Assembly (NCBI RefSeq): GCF_039538065.1
Contig: NZ_BAABBR010000001.1
Coordinates: forward strand, 1,960,501-2,024,500
Length of the DNA stretch: 64,000 bases
DNA from: Sphingomonas rosea
GTDB lineage: Bacteria > Pseudomonadota > Alphaproteobacteria > Sphingomonadales > Sphingomonadaceae
Reading direction: 5' to 3'
Shown here: positions 9,901 to 18,837 of the stretch, piece after piece
Layout of the letters: every line of letters starts with the position of its first letter
Numbering within the stretch: position 1 is the first letter of the stretch
Position numbers and translations under genes: made by a program
Notes under the pieces: generated by a model
Databases searched by the model: none
What the model saw: the letters and a program-made list of their open reading frames with translations, nothing else
What the model was told of the DNA's origin: nothing

Positions 9901-10251
9901 GCCGAACGCGGGCTGCTCGTTGAGCGCCTGGCCGAGGGTCGAGAAACCGCGTTCCTCGATGTCCTGCGAGGTGACGGTGATGGTCGGCTCGACCTCGGTG
10001 TAGTTGCGGCGCGGAATGCGCGAGCCGGTGACGACGAGCGGTTCGTCGGTGGTTGCGCCGGGCGCAGGAGCGGGGGCGGCGGTCGTCTCGATGGGATCGC
10101 AGACGCCATTGTTGTTGTTGTCGACGCAATCCGGCTGCCCGGGCTCGGGCGTGGTGCCTGGCGCGGTCTGAGCGGCAGCGGGGGCGGCGAGGAACGCGCT
10201 GAGCGCGATGGCGAGGGTCGACGTGGTGATGGTCAGGCGAGCGGTCGGCAT
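6973..10251 (-). CDS. TonB-dependent outer-membrane receptor with EF-hand-like N-terminal loop (1092 aa)
   Basis: Large outer-membrane gated porin that imports a ligand using TonB/ExbBD energy. A signal peptide at about 1-28 ends in AAPAAAQ. A linker of about 45 residues precedes the plug, which begins with LVVTGSRIPRR and continues with LVNGRRFVG and YGSDAIAGTVNIVLR. A long beta-barrel ends in RAGATVRF, whose C-terminal Phe is the barrel-assembly signal. The linker holds DNNNNGVCDPIE (44-55), which matches the 12-residue EF-hand pattern with oxygen ligands at 1, 3, 5, 9 and 12 and Gly at 6. A second DENGDGNPNND segment lies in the barrel region. The start at ATG 10251 is chosen because the signal peptide begins there; the frame is open 40 codons further up. 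The transported ligand is unknown. Confidence 0.93.
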   Translation of the reverse strand: MPTARLTITTSTLAIALSAFLAAPAAAQTAPGTTPEPGQPDCVDNNNNGVCDPIETTAAPAPAPGATTDEPLVVTGSRIPRRNYTEVEPTITVTSQDIEERGFSTLGQALNEQPAFGVPGATPVGGQSAFGPGQNFVDFFSLGSQRTLTLVNGRRFVGSNTSSIFGPTGSGGSQVDLNIIPTKLIDRVETIAVGGAPIYGSDAIAGTVNIVLRRNYQGIELDGQYGISQRGDNPDYRLRALAGKNFAGGRGNVVVSAEYNKQKGLLFTDRALTRSGDFFGARTSASEPFRNRIFPDRRIPAISDAGIPLVGGGAFGLDFPLSPNQSGTFIGDPSLNFGVNPTGLTSDQFRFDANGNLIPINFGNPTGLPTAFNINASGGNGFSLVPLSNLLSSVSRVNAVTLGQYELTDNVRLFAEGWYTRSTGKNLRDQPEYNSGLFDAAGAPAGNFILSVDNPFLSTAARTAILNSIANNPLSDQNFGLDYQGNPLTGPQNYFYLGRANTDLISGESKGKVEVMRGVLGLDGKINVFGNRELNWEIVGNYGRSKTTATQRSLATRNLLNALDAVVGPNGQIICRPGGSLYPTTGISDAAAPTISTTCAPLNPFGIGQASQAARDYVTGISKPEALNQQAVFTASVAGPIASLPGGSLAFALGYEHRYESQKFDPGAFFRGGPDNTPLVDENGDGNPNNDPSSFGQTVPIVGSNASFNTDEVFGELRAELIGPDNNIPFIRALELKGAARYVNNSLSGGDLTWTAGGRYQPVRDLTIRGNYTRSIRSPSITEFANPTQSFFGFATDPCDQAEVDNGPNPTQRRANCIAAGIANPSTFSALSNQRSFPQGVAGDRSLSAEKADSWTIGALLQPTFLRGFQASVDYVDIKIKDVITDFGADQVLAACYDSSNFASNPFCARTSRDASGQLDFIRTGYANQAILRYKGIIANAGYTSRAPWLGASSKLGVKVDYQYLDTLGSQTVGGTFVNNAGTIGLSKHKGLANFTYDDKVFNALIGFSYLGKAKFSNTNAANFQTPDRVGSVVFVNTAIGFDIAERFQLRFVVDNVFDTKPPYPSPVGGGTVTYFRGILGRYFRAGATVRF

Positions 10252-10269
10252 CCGTCTGGTCCCTGTTAT

Positions 10270-10283
10270 TTGATATAGATCAA
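10270..10283. promoter_or_regulatory. FNR/FixK-type palindrome upstream of the TonB receptor
   Basis: TTGAT-ATAG-ATCAA is a perfect match to the FNR-family consensus TTGAT-N4-ATCAA. It ends 18 bases before the proposed receptor start at 10251. That is too close to the start for ordinary class II activation, so repression is more plausible if the box is used. Function is inferred from sequence alone. Confidence 0.5.
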
Positions 10284-10368
10284 GCTTTCCTAGCGGTCCC
10301 GCCACGTCGCACAAGCGACACGGACCAACGCACGTATTTCTGCCAAAAAGAGTGTCACGCGAATGCAA

Positions 10369-10399
10369 CACGGCCCCGCTGCTGCGCAGCGAGGCCGTG
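10369..10399 (-). terminator. Hairpin between ahcY and the TonB receptor gene
   Basis: CACGGCC (10369-10375) pairs with GGCCGTG (10393-10399), and inside it GCTGC (10378-10382) pairs with GCAGC (10386-10390) around a 3-base loop. It lies 49 bases after the ahcY stop and ahead of the receptor gene, so it probably separates the two transcripts. There is no strong U-tract. Confidence 0.5.
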
Positions 10400-10447
10400 G
10401 AGGAAACCCGGTGAGGTCGAAAAATCGTCCTCGCGTGGGAACAAAAC

Positions 10448-11863
<1,416 letters not shown>

Positions 11864-11955
11864 GGCTCGTTCACTCCAGCAGAAATCAGTAGGATGGGCG
11901 GCCCGTCTGTAGGCTTCGCCCGTTGCCGCGCGCCCTAGCGCCAAGCGCGCTTCAA

Positions 11956-11983
11956 GGAAACCCCCGCGCGGGCGCGGCTTTCC
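11956..11983 (-). promoter_or_regulatory. Hairpin upstream of ahcY
   Basis: On the minus strand GGAAA, a short internal loop, CCGCG, loop CCCG, CGCGG and TTTCC form a two-part stem about 95 bases upstream of the ahcY GTG. It could be a leader structure or an upstream terminator. It does not match the SAH riboswitch consensus as I know it. Confidence 0.3.
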
Positions 11984-12036
11984 GGCCCGCCTATGCGTCA
12001 TGAATTTGCGTTCAACGTCATTGGGGTAATCGCGAT

Positions 12037-12054
12037 TGTGTCATGATTGTCACA
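12037..12054. promoter_or_regulatory. Imperfect inverted repeat upstream of the second TonB receptor
   Basis: TGTGT and TCACA (one mismatch from perfect inversion) are separated by 8 bases in the ahcY/TonB-receptor divergent gap. It resembles a CRP-family half-site pair but the spacer is 2 bases too long. Candidate operator only. Confidence 0.25.
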
Positions 12055-12155
12055 TCCGGGGAACTCTGTGTCATCCGCGCGCAATATGTGTTTCAAACCG
12101 TTCATCACTCATGCAGATGGCCGCGTCCTCCTTTTCTTAACCGGGATTCGGCTAC

Positions 12156-15100
12156 ATGCGATTTCAGCCTTCCTTGACTCTGTCAGCTTCCGCCTTCGCG
12201 CTTGCCGTCGGCATCGCGTCGCCGGCCGCCGCCCAGCAGACCGCCACCGTCACGCCTGAACAGGCTGAGCAGTGCGCCAAGCTCGGCACCGAGACCGACC
12301 GTCAGCTCTGCCTCCAGGGCCAGAAGACAGAAGCCACTCCGGAGCAGGCGGGCGACATCGCCACGCAGAACCCGGCGGAAGTCGCGGCCGACAAGGCCAA
12401 TTCGGAGACGATCGTCGTCACCGGTTCGCGCATTCGTCGCAGCCCGTTCAGCAGCCCTGATCCCATCACGGTCATCGACCCTGAGCTCGAGCTCAAGGGC
12501 GGCCAGAACAGCACCGCCGAGATCCTGCAGTCGAGCCCGGCCGCGGCCGGTTCGTTCCAGATCACCGAGCTCCTCTCGGCCGGTTCGTTCGTCACCAACG
12601 GCGGCGTCGGCGCGCAGACCCTGTCGCTCCGCGGCCTCGGCGCCGAGCGTACGCTTGTCCTGCTCAACGGCCGTCGTGCCGGTCCGGCGGGTACCCGCGG
12701 CGCGATCGCGGCCTTCGACCTCAACGTCATTCCCTCGGCGATCCTGCAGAACGTCGAGATCCTGAAGACCGGCGCGTCGTCGATCTACGGTTCGGACGCC
12801 ATCGCGGGCGTGGTCAACCTGATCACCAAGAAGTCGACCGACGGCCTCCAGCTGCGCATCACCGGCACCGCGCCGTTCAAGAGCGGCGGCGAGAACTACG
12901 GCGCCAGCGCGACCTGGGGCAAGGAATTCAGCCGCGGCCACATCATCGGCGGCATCGACTACTACCGCCGCAACCGCCTCCAGCGCGGTGACCGCGACTT
13001 CCTGCTCTGCTCGGAGGAATATCTCTTCGACACCAGCGGCAACCGTCTCGAGATCAACGATCCGCGCACCGGCCAGCCGCGCTGCAACACGACCAACACG
13101 TCGTACGTCAGCCTGTCGAGCGCCTTCACCTACAACAACACCCCCGGCGTCACCTTCAGCACGGTCCAGTTCGACGATCCGGGCGATCGTCTCGCCGAGT
13201 TCGTCAGCCCCTACGTCAACACGGCCGGCCTCGCGCTGCCTTCGGGCTTCATCCCGGTCTCGCTGACCTGCTCGACCACCGCTCCGGCCGGCAACGTCGC
13301 GGCGACCAACCCGACTACCCAGGCGCTGTGCCGCAACTCGATCGGCATCCTCAACCAGAAGGATCCGCGTCTCGCCAAGGCCGACGTGCAGCCGTCGCTC
13401 GACCGCTACACCGCCTACCTCCAGGGCGGCTATGAGATCGGTGACAACATCGAGATCGTCGCCGAGGGCCTGTACAACAAGCGCAAGACGGAGACCTTCA
13501 ACTTCCGTCAGTTCTTCCCGACCCAGTTCGCGGGCGCCTATCCGGCCGGCTCGACGCTGACCCCGGCGGCGCTCTGCACGCCGCTGCGCCGCGCGACCAA
13601 GCTGAACTGCAACCCGGCCGGCACCGGCGACCCCTTCAATGCGGGCTTCACCGGCAACATCCTCGTGACCCCGGTCATCCCGGTCGACACGCGCGTTGCG
13701 ACCGACGTCGATTACTATCGCGGCGTCATCGGGCTGAAGAGCGACCTCGGCGGCCTGTTCGGCGAGCGCCTCAAGGGCTGGAGCTTCGACAGCTATTACC
13801 AGTACAGCCGCAACAACGGTAAGTACACGAACAGCCGCATCTACCAGGACTCGGTCGATCTCCTCGAGTATCGCAGCCAGGCCTGCCAGCCCGGCCAGGT
13901 CACCCGCATCCGCAAGGCGGCCTGCGTCGACATCGACCTGACCGATCCGCGCGTCCTCAACGGCGACTTCAACGCCGCCGAGCGCGCGTTCCTGTTCGGC
14001 GAAGAGACCGGAAAGACCAAGTACACCCAGCAGACCGCGGAAATCTCGGTCAGCGGCGACCTCATCCGCCTCCCGGCGGGTGCCGTCGGCATCGCGCTCG
14101 GTGCCCAGTATCGCCGTGACGAGATCGACGATACGCCCGGCAACATCGCCCAGGCGGTCAACCCGTCGTACGACCCGTCGGTCACCCCGGGCAGCGCGCA
14201 GTGCAACCCGGCGGTCAACCCGCTCCAGGTCTGCGATCGCCTGATCAGCAACGTCTACGGCCAGTCGGTCTCGGGCCGCACCGCGGGCTTCACCACCTCG
14301 AAGGAAGCGTTCGGCGAAATCGAGGTTCCGCTGATCTACAACACGCCGTTCATCCAGAACCTGACCCTGTCGGCCGCCGCGCGTGTCGTGCAGGGCTATG
14401 CCGAGCGTTTCGACGGCGCCAGCAAGAAGAACAAGTCGAGCTGGACCTACAAGATCGGCGGCAACTGGACGGTCAACGACTGGCTCCGCTTCCGCGGTTC
14501 GTACGGCACCTCGTTCCGCGCCCCGGCGCTGTTCGAGCAGTTCCTCGCCAACCAGACCGGTTTCCAGAATCAGTCGGCGATCGACCCCTGCTACCGTTAC
14601 GGTGTCGGCCTCGCGCCGGCCGACTACAACCGCGTCCAGCAGCGTTGCGCCGCGCTCGGCCTCGCGCCCGACTATTCGGCCGCGGGCAGCAGCTCGGCCA
14701 CCGTCATCTCGGGTGGCGGCGTCGGCGTCCTCAATCCGGAAACCTCGACCGCCAAGAGCTTCAGCGTCGTGCTGACGCCCAAGGCCGGTCTGTGGAACGG
14801 CATGCGCCTGAGCGTGGCGGTCGATTACTTCGACATCCGCGTGAAGAACCAGCTGACCACGCTGGGTGCCGGCAACATCCTGTTCGGCTGCCTCGACTCG
14901 AACAACTATCCGAACGACCCGCTCTGCGCGCTCGCGGTGCGCGACACCAACCCGGCGTCGACCACCTTCGGCAACATCCTGTCGGTGCGTAACCCGTATG
15001 TGAACATCAACCAGGAGAAGAACCGCGGCGTCGACCTCACGGTCCGCGTCACGCAGGACCTCGGCAAGTACGGCCGCCTGTCCTTCCTGGGCGAGCAGAC

Positions 15101-15563
15101 CTGGCAGCTCGAGGATCTCTTCCTCCTGTTCGCCGGTTCGGAATCGAACAGCGAAGGCACCACCGGCGAGCCGAAGTTCGTCGGCGACTACAAGCTGACC
15201 TGGGACAAGGGTCCGTGGTCGGTGTTCTACGGCATGACCGTCACCAGCCGCGTGTCGGACGAGCAGTTCGTCCGCAACTCGCGCAACGGCCAGGTCTGCT
15301 TCAGCAGCCTGATCCGCGGTGGCAACGTCTGCCCGATCTACAGCTTCCCGGCGCAGTTCTACCACAGCGCGTCGGTCAGCCGTTCGATCGCCGACGGCAA
15401 GTTCCGGATGACGCTCGGTGTCAGCAACCTGTTCGACACCAAGCCCCCGCGGCCGTCGGGCACCGGTGGCAACACCTCCGTGCTCGGCCAGATCCCGACC
15501 TTCGGGACCCAGTATGACCTGCTCGGTCGCCGCGCCTTCATCAGCGTGAACGCCAAGCTCTAA
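12156..15563 (+). CDS. TonB-dependent outer-membrane receptor (1135 aa)
   Basis: Second large TonB-dependent receptor, divergent from ahcY. The signal peptide (about 1-26) ends SPAAAQ. A short linker carries two Cys residues 14 positions apart, in QCAKLGTETDRQLC. The plug starts at TIVVTGSRIRRS and includes SLRGLGAERTLVLLNGRRAG and YGSDAIAGVVNLITKK. The remaining roughly 900 residues form the barrel, rich in Tyr/Asn/Gly strands, ending in AFISVNAKL with a conserved VSNLFDTKPPRPSG near the end. It shares architecture and length with the receptor at 7-10 kb but is not a close copy. The ligand is unknown; peptides are one possibility given the ACE-like lipoprotein in the window. Confidence 0.95.
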   Translation: MRFQPSLTLSASAFALAVGIASPAAAQQTATVTPEQAEQCAKLGTETDRQLCLQGQKTEATPEQAGDIATQNPAEVAADKANSETIVVTGSRIRRSPFSSPDPITVIDPELELKGGQNSTAEILQSSPAAAGSFQITELLSAGSFVTNGGVGAQTLSLRGLGAERTLVLLNGRRAGPAGTRGAIAAFDLNVIPSAILQNVEILKTGASSIYGSDAIAGVVNLITKKSTDGLQLRITGTAPFKSGGENYGASATWGKEFSRGHIIGGIDYYRRNRLQRGDRDFLLCSEEYLFDTSGNRLEINDPRTGQPRCNTTNTSYVSLSSAFTYNNTPGVTFSTVQFDDPGDRLAEFVSPYVNTAGLALPSGFIPVSLTCSTTAPAGNVAATNPTTQALCRNSIGILNQKDPRLAKADVQPSLDRYTAYLQGGYEIGDNIEIVAEGLYNKRKTETFNFRQFFPTQFAGAYPAGSTLTPAALCTPLRRATKLNCNPAGTGDPFNAGFTGNILVTPVIPVDTRVATDVDYYRGVIGLKSDLGGLFGERLKGWSFDSYYQYSRNNGKYTNSRIYQDSVDLLEYRSQACQPGQVTRIRKAACVDIDLTDPRVLNGDFNAAERAFLFGEETGKTKYTQQTAEISVSGDLIRLPAGAVGIALGAQYRRDEIDDTPGNIAQAVNPSYDPSVTPGSAQCNPAVNPLQVCDRLISNVYGQSVSGRTAGFTTSKEAFGEIEVPLIYNTPFIQNLTLSAAARVVQGYAERFDGASKKNKSSWTYKIGGNWTVNDWLRFRGSYGTSFRAPALFEQFLANQTGFQNQSAIDPCYRYGVGLAPADYNRVQQRCAALGLAPDYSAAGSSSATVISGGGVGVLNPETSTAKSFSVVLTPKAGLWNGMRLSVAVDYFDIRVKNQLTTLGAGNILFGCLDSNNYPNDPLCALAVRDTNPASTTFGNILSVRNPYVNINQEKNRGVDLTVRVTQDLGKYGRLSFLGEQTWQLEDLFLLFAGSESNSEGTTGEPKFVGDYKLTWDKGPWSVFYGMTVTSRVSDEQFVRNSRNGQVCFSSLIRGGNVCPIYSFPAQFYHSASVSRSIADGKFRMTLGVSNLFDTKPPRPSGTGGNTSVLGQIPTFGTQYDLLGRRAFISVNAKL

Positions 15564-15573
15564 ACCGACTGAC

Positions 15574-15611
15574 AGCCCCCGCCCTCGAGAGAGGGGCGGG
15601 GGCTTCTTTCT
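15574..15611 (+). terminator. Intrinsic terminator after the TonB receptor
   Basis: GCCCCCGCCC (15575-15584) pairs perfectly with GGGCGGGGGC (15594-15603) and is followed by TTCTTTCT. A strong stem with a pyrimidine/T tail eleven bases after the receptor stop. Confidence 0.8.
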
Positions 15612-15629
15612 CGCCAAAGGAACAGATCC

Positions 15630-16367
15630 ATGAAGAAGATTTGGGCAATCCTGCCGGTCGCGATCGCGACCGTCGCCACCCCGGCCTTCGCGCAGTCGAC
15701 CTCGCCGTCGATCAATTTCCGCGCCGAAGTGCGCGGCGGCTATGACGAAGCCCGCACCAAGCTCGAGCTGTCGCAGACCGCCTCGACCCAACCGATCGTG
15801 CTGTCGCCGGCGACCGGCGCGCAGACCCGCCGCTTCAGCGCCAACGACATCAGCGTCGGCTTCGAAGCGGGCGTCGACGGCAAGATCGGCGAAGGCGCCG
15901 TGGTCGGCCTCTATGCCGGTCTCGACACCTCGAACGTCGACGAGTGCCGCACCAAGGTGTTCGGCACCACCTACGCCGACAAGGCCTGCACCAAGCTCGG
16001 CACCAGCTGGGACGCGGGCGTTCGCGCCGGCATCGCCACCGGTGACGGCGGCCTGATCTACGTGAAGGGCGGCTACACCAAGGGTCGTGTCCGCACGTCC
16101 TACACCAACCGCCCGTTCGCCGCGACGCCGACCACCCCGGCGATCCCCGCGACGCAGCTGTTCAGCGTCAGCGAGAACCTCGGCGGCTATCACGTCGGCG
16201 GCGGCTTCGAGCTCAACCTCGGCAAGACCATCTACGCCAAGGGCGAATATGTCCGCACCGTCTTCGACCGTGGCTACAAGAACGTGATCATCGCGCCGAA
16301 CAACATCGACGTTCGCCGCAACCAGATCGTGTTCGGCCTCGGCATCCGCTTCGGCTCGGGTCTCTAA
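15630..16367 (+). CDS. Small outer-membrane beta-barrel protein (245 aa)
   Basis: Secreted protein with a clear signal peptide (about 1-22, ending TPAFAQ) and alternating amphipathic strands rich in Gly, Tyr and Val: RAEVRGGYDEA, AGVDGKIGEGAVVGLYAGLD, GGLIYVKGGYTKGR and IVFGLGIRFGSGL. This fits an 8-stranded OmpA/opacity-like porin family barrel. One extracellular-type loop contains a Cys pair (ECRTKVFGTTYADKAC) that could form a disulfide. The ribosome-binding site AAAGGA lies at 15616-15621. It begins just after the terminator of the TonB receptor, so expression is either by readthrough or from a promoter I could not define. Role unknown. Confidence 0.85.
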   Translation: MKKIWAILPVAIATVATPAFAQSTSPSINFRAEVRGGYDEARTKLELSQTASTQPIVLSPATGAQTRRFSANDISVGFEAGVDGKIGEGAVVGLYAGLDTSNVDECRTKVFGTTYADKACTKLGTSWDAGVRAGIATGDGGLIYVKGGYTKGRVRTSYTNRPFAATPTTPAIPATQLFSVSENLGGYHVGGGFELNLGKTIYAKGEYVRTVFDRGYKNVIIAPNNIDVRRNQIVFGLGIRFGSGL

Positions 16368-16414
16368 GCCAGGCGTCGACCGGGCCCCGCGCGGGTCCTG
16401 TCCGAATCAGCATG

Positions 16415-16446
16415 CAGCCGCCGGAGCGATCCGGCGGCTGTTTTGC
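16415..16446 (+). terminator. Intrinsic terminator after the outer-membrane barrel gene
   Basis: CAGCCGCCGG (16415-16424), loop of 6, CCGGCGGCTG (16431-16440), then TTTTGCTGTT. This is a perfect 10-bp stem with a T-rich tail. Confidence 0.85.
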
Positions 16447-16503
16447 TGTTGAGGCTGGAGAAATGCGAAGGAGGGCCTAAGGTCGGCGCGGCATGGGGCG
16501 GGC

Positions 16504-18837
16504 GTGGTGACCATTTTCAATCTTCGGCTCGAGATCGTCGCACTCGCACTCGCCGCCCTGTGGGTGCCGATCGCGGCCTTTCTCGCGTGGCGCGGGGCAA
16601 GCCAGTCGCGCCAGGCCCGCCAGCTCGCCGGCCACGCCAAGGCGATCGGCGCCCTGCTTGCCGCCGCCCCCAGCCGGCCCATGCTCATCACCCCCGACCG
16701 CGAAATCGACGCCGAGCCGGCGCTGCTGCGCGAACTCGGCAGCCCCGAGGCCCGCCACTTCGCCGACCTCGGCCATGCCGACGGCCTCGCGCCCGAAGAC
16801 CTCGCCGCGCTCGACAGCGAACTCGCCGCCGCCGCGCTTGGGCCCGGCCGGATCGCGCGCACCGTGCGCGTCCAGTCGTCGGGCCGCCTGTTCGAAGTCC
16901 GCGGCGGCCCCGCACCGCCTCCATCGCCGCCGGGCTCGGTCCTGCTGTGGATCGCCGACTGCAGCACCGCCGAACACAGCCGCGCCGACACCGCCGCGCA
17001 GCTTGCCGCGACACAGCAGGCGCTGGGGTCGCTCACCCTCCTGATCGAGGCTGCGCCCTTCCCGATGTGGGTGCGCGGCGGCGACCTCAATCTCGCGCTC
17101 GTCAACCGTGCCTTCGTCACCGCGGTCGAGGCCGACAGCGCCGAGGAAGTCGTCGCGCGCGGGATCGAACTTGCCGATGGCGGTGCCGAGGGGGCGACAC
17201 GCGCGCTCACCGACGGCGCGGCGATCGAGCGGGTCCGGCCCGCCACCATCCGCGGCGAGCGGCGGACGCTGCGCATCGTCGACGTGCCGCTCCCCAACGG
17301 CGCGGTCGCGGGCTATGCCACCGACATCCAGGAGCTGGAGAACGCCCGCGGCGAACTCGAACGCTATGTCGAGAGCCAGCGCGAACTGTCCGACCGGATG
17401 ACCGCTGGCGCGGTCCAGTTCGACCCCGACCGCACCTTGTCCTTCTACAACCGGCCCTTTGCCATCCTCTCGCAGATCGAGCCCGACTGGCTCGACGACG
17501 CCCCCGAATTCGACCGCCTGCTCGAACGGATGCGCGAGAACCATCGCCTGCCCGAAGTCCGCGACTTCCCCGAATGGAAAGCCGAGCGGCGCGGCTGGTT
17601 TACCAGCGCCGAGGAAGTGCACGAGGAGGAGTGGATCCTCGCCAATGGCGATCACCTTCGCGTCGTCGGCCAGCCGCTGCCCGACGGCGGCCTTCGCCTG
17701 ATCTTCGAGGACCGGACCGAGCAGGTCCGCCTGTCGAGCGCGCGCGACACGCTCTTGCGCGTCCGCACCGCCACCTTCGACAATCTGTTCGAGGGCGTCG
17801 CGGTGTTCGCGTCCGATGGCCGGCTCTATCTCTGGAACCGGCGCTTCGGCGACTTCTGGAACCTCGACGAGCAATGGCTGGCCGAGCATCCGCGGGTCGA
17901 CGAGCTCGTTCCCGCCTTCGCCGGGCGCCTCGTCAATCCGACCGCCGCCGCGCGGCTGCGCGAACTGGTCCGCACCGCCACCACCGAGCGGCGCGGCGAG
18001 CAGGGTCGTCTCAGCCTCGCGGACGGTCGCCATTTCGCCTTCGCCGCCGTGCCGCTGCCCGACGGCAACGCGCTCTTCACCATGGTCGACGTCACCGACT
18101 CGAGCCGGATCGAAGCGGCGTTGCGCGAACGTGCCGAAGCGCTCGAACAGGCCGACCGCGTCCGCACCGACTTCGTCGCCAACATGAGCTACGAGTTGCG
18201 CACGCCTCTGACCTCGATCGGTGGCTTCGCCGAGATGCTCAACGACGGCTATGCGGGCGATCTCAGCGGCTCGGCCAAGGATTATGTCGCCGCCATTTTG
18301 GAATCAGTCTCGCGCCTGTCGCGGCTGATCGACAACGTCCTCGACCTCACCCAGGGCGCCAAGGGCGACGTCGTGCTCGAGCGCGAGCGGGTCGACCTTG
18401 CCGGACTCGTCCGCAGCGTCGCCGACGGGATGGAGCCCACGGCCAAGGCCAAGCGGCTGCGCTTCAAGGTCGTGATCGGCGAGGGGACCGGCTCGATCCA
18501 GGGCGACCACCGCCGGCTCCGCGAAAGCCTCGAGCATGTCCTGCGCAACGCCATCGCCTATACCGACAAGGGCGAAGTGCGGCTGGTGACGCGCGGCGAT
18601 CCGGCCAACGCCGAAATCCTGATCAGCGACACCGGTCCCGGCCTCGCGCCCGAGCACCAGACCCGCGTGTTCGAACGCTTCACCCGCTTCGGCGAGAGCC
18701 GCGGCGAAGCGGCGCTCGGTCTCGGCCTCCCGCTCACTCGCCAGTTCGTCGAGGCGCATGGCGGCACCGTCCAGCTGTCGAGCACACCGGGGCAGGGGAC
18801 GAGCGTCCTCATCACCCTGCCGCGGGGCAGCCGCTAG
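16504..18837 (+). CDS. divL: DivL-type pseudo-histidine kinase with PAS regions and Tyr at the phospho-acceptor site (777 aa)
   Basis: Cell-cycle signalling protein. In Caulobacter, DivL is a membrane-tethered atypical kinase that binds DivK and tunes the CckA-CtrA phosphorelay. Here a transmembrane helix at about 8-28 is followed by several PAS-like segments, then a DHp domain with NMSYELRTPLTSIGGF in which the usual His is Tyr563. The C-terminal ATPase domain keeps the N-box (HVLRNAIAYT), DTGPG, FERF and GLGLPL. The Tyr substitution, length (Caulobacter DivL is about 769 residues), single N-terminal helix and the directly following tsaE support the assignment. The start is GTG 16504; the GTG at 16507 is equivalent. 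tsaE starts at the base after the stop. Confidence 0.88.
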   Translation: MVTIFNLRLEIVALALAALWVPIAAFLAWRGASQSRQARQLAGHAKAIGALLAAAPSRPMLITPDREIDAEPALLRELGSPEARHFADLGHADGLAPEDLAALDSELAAAALGPGRIARTVRVQSSGRLFEVRGGPAPPPSPPGSVLLWIADCSTAEHSRADTAAQLAATQQALGSLTLLIEAAPFPMWVRGGDLNLALVNRAFVTAVEADSAEEVVARGIELADGGAEGATRALTDGAAIERVRPATIRGERRTLRIVDVPLPNGAVAGYATDIQELENARGELERYVESQRELSDRMTAGAVQFDPDRTLSFYNRPFAILSQIEPDWLDDAPEFDRLLERMRENHRLPEVRDFPEWKAERRGWFTSAEEVHEEEWILANGDHLRVVGQPLPDGGLRLIFEDRTEQVRLSSARDTLLRVRTATFDNLFEGVAVFASDGRLYLWNRRFGDFWNLDEQWLAEHPRVDELVPAFAGRLVNPTAAARLRELVRTATTERRGEQGRLSLADGRHFAFAAVPLPDGNALFTMVDVTDSSRIEAALRERAEALEQADRVRTDFVANMSYELRTPLTSIGGFAEMLNDGYAGDLSGSAKDYVAAILESVSRLSRLIDNVLDLTQGAKGDVVLERERVDLAGLVRSVADGMEPTAKAKRLRFKVVIGEGTGSIQGDHRRLRESLEHVLRNAIAYTDKGEVRLVTRGDPANAEILISDTGPGLAPEHQTRVFERFTRFGESRGEAALGLGLPLTRQFVEAHGGTVQLSSTPGQGTSVLITLPRGSR

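Noticed and set aside
11864..12155. SAH or SAM riboswitch in the ahcY leader
   Set aside because: Looked for because ahcY is a classical target, but the leader does not show the conserved cores I know; only an unassigned hairpin remains.
12183..16193. Long minus-strand open frame across the second TonB receptor and barrel gene
   Set aside because: Antisense shadow of two well-supported genes with signal peptides; the translation is dominated by Arg, Ala and Val and shows no domain.
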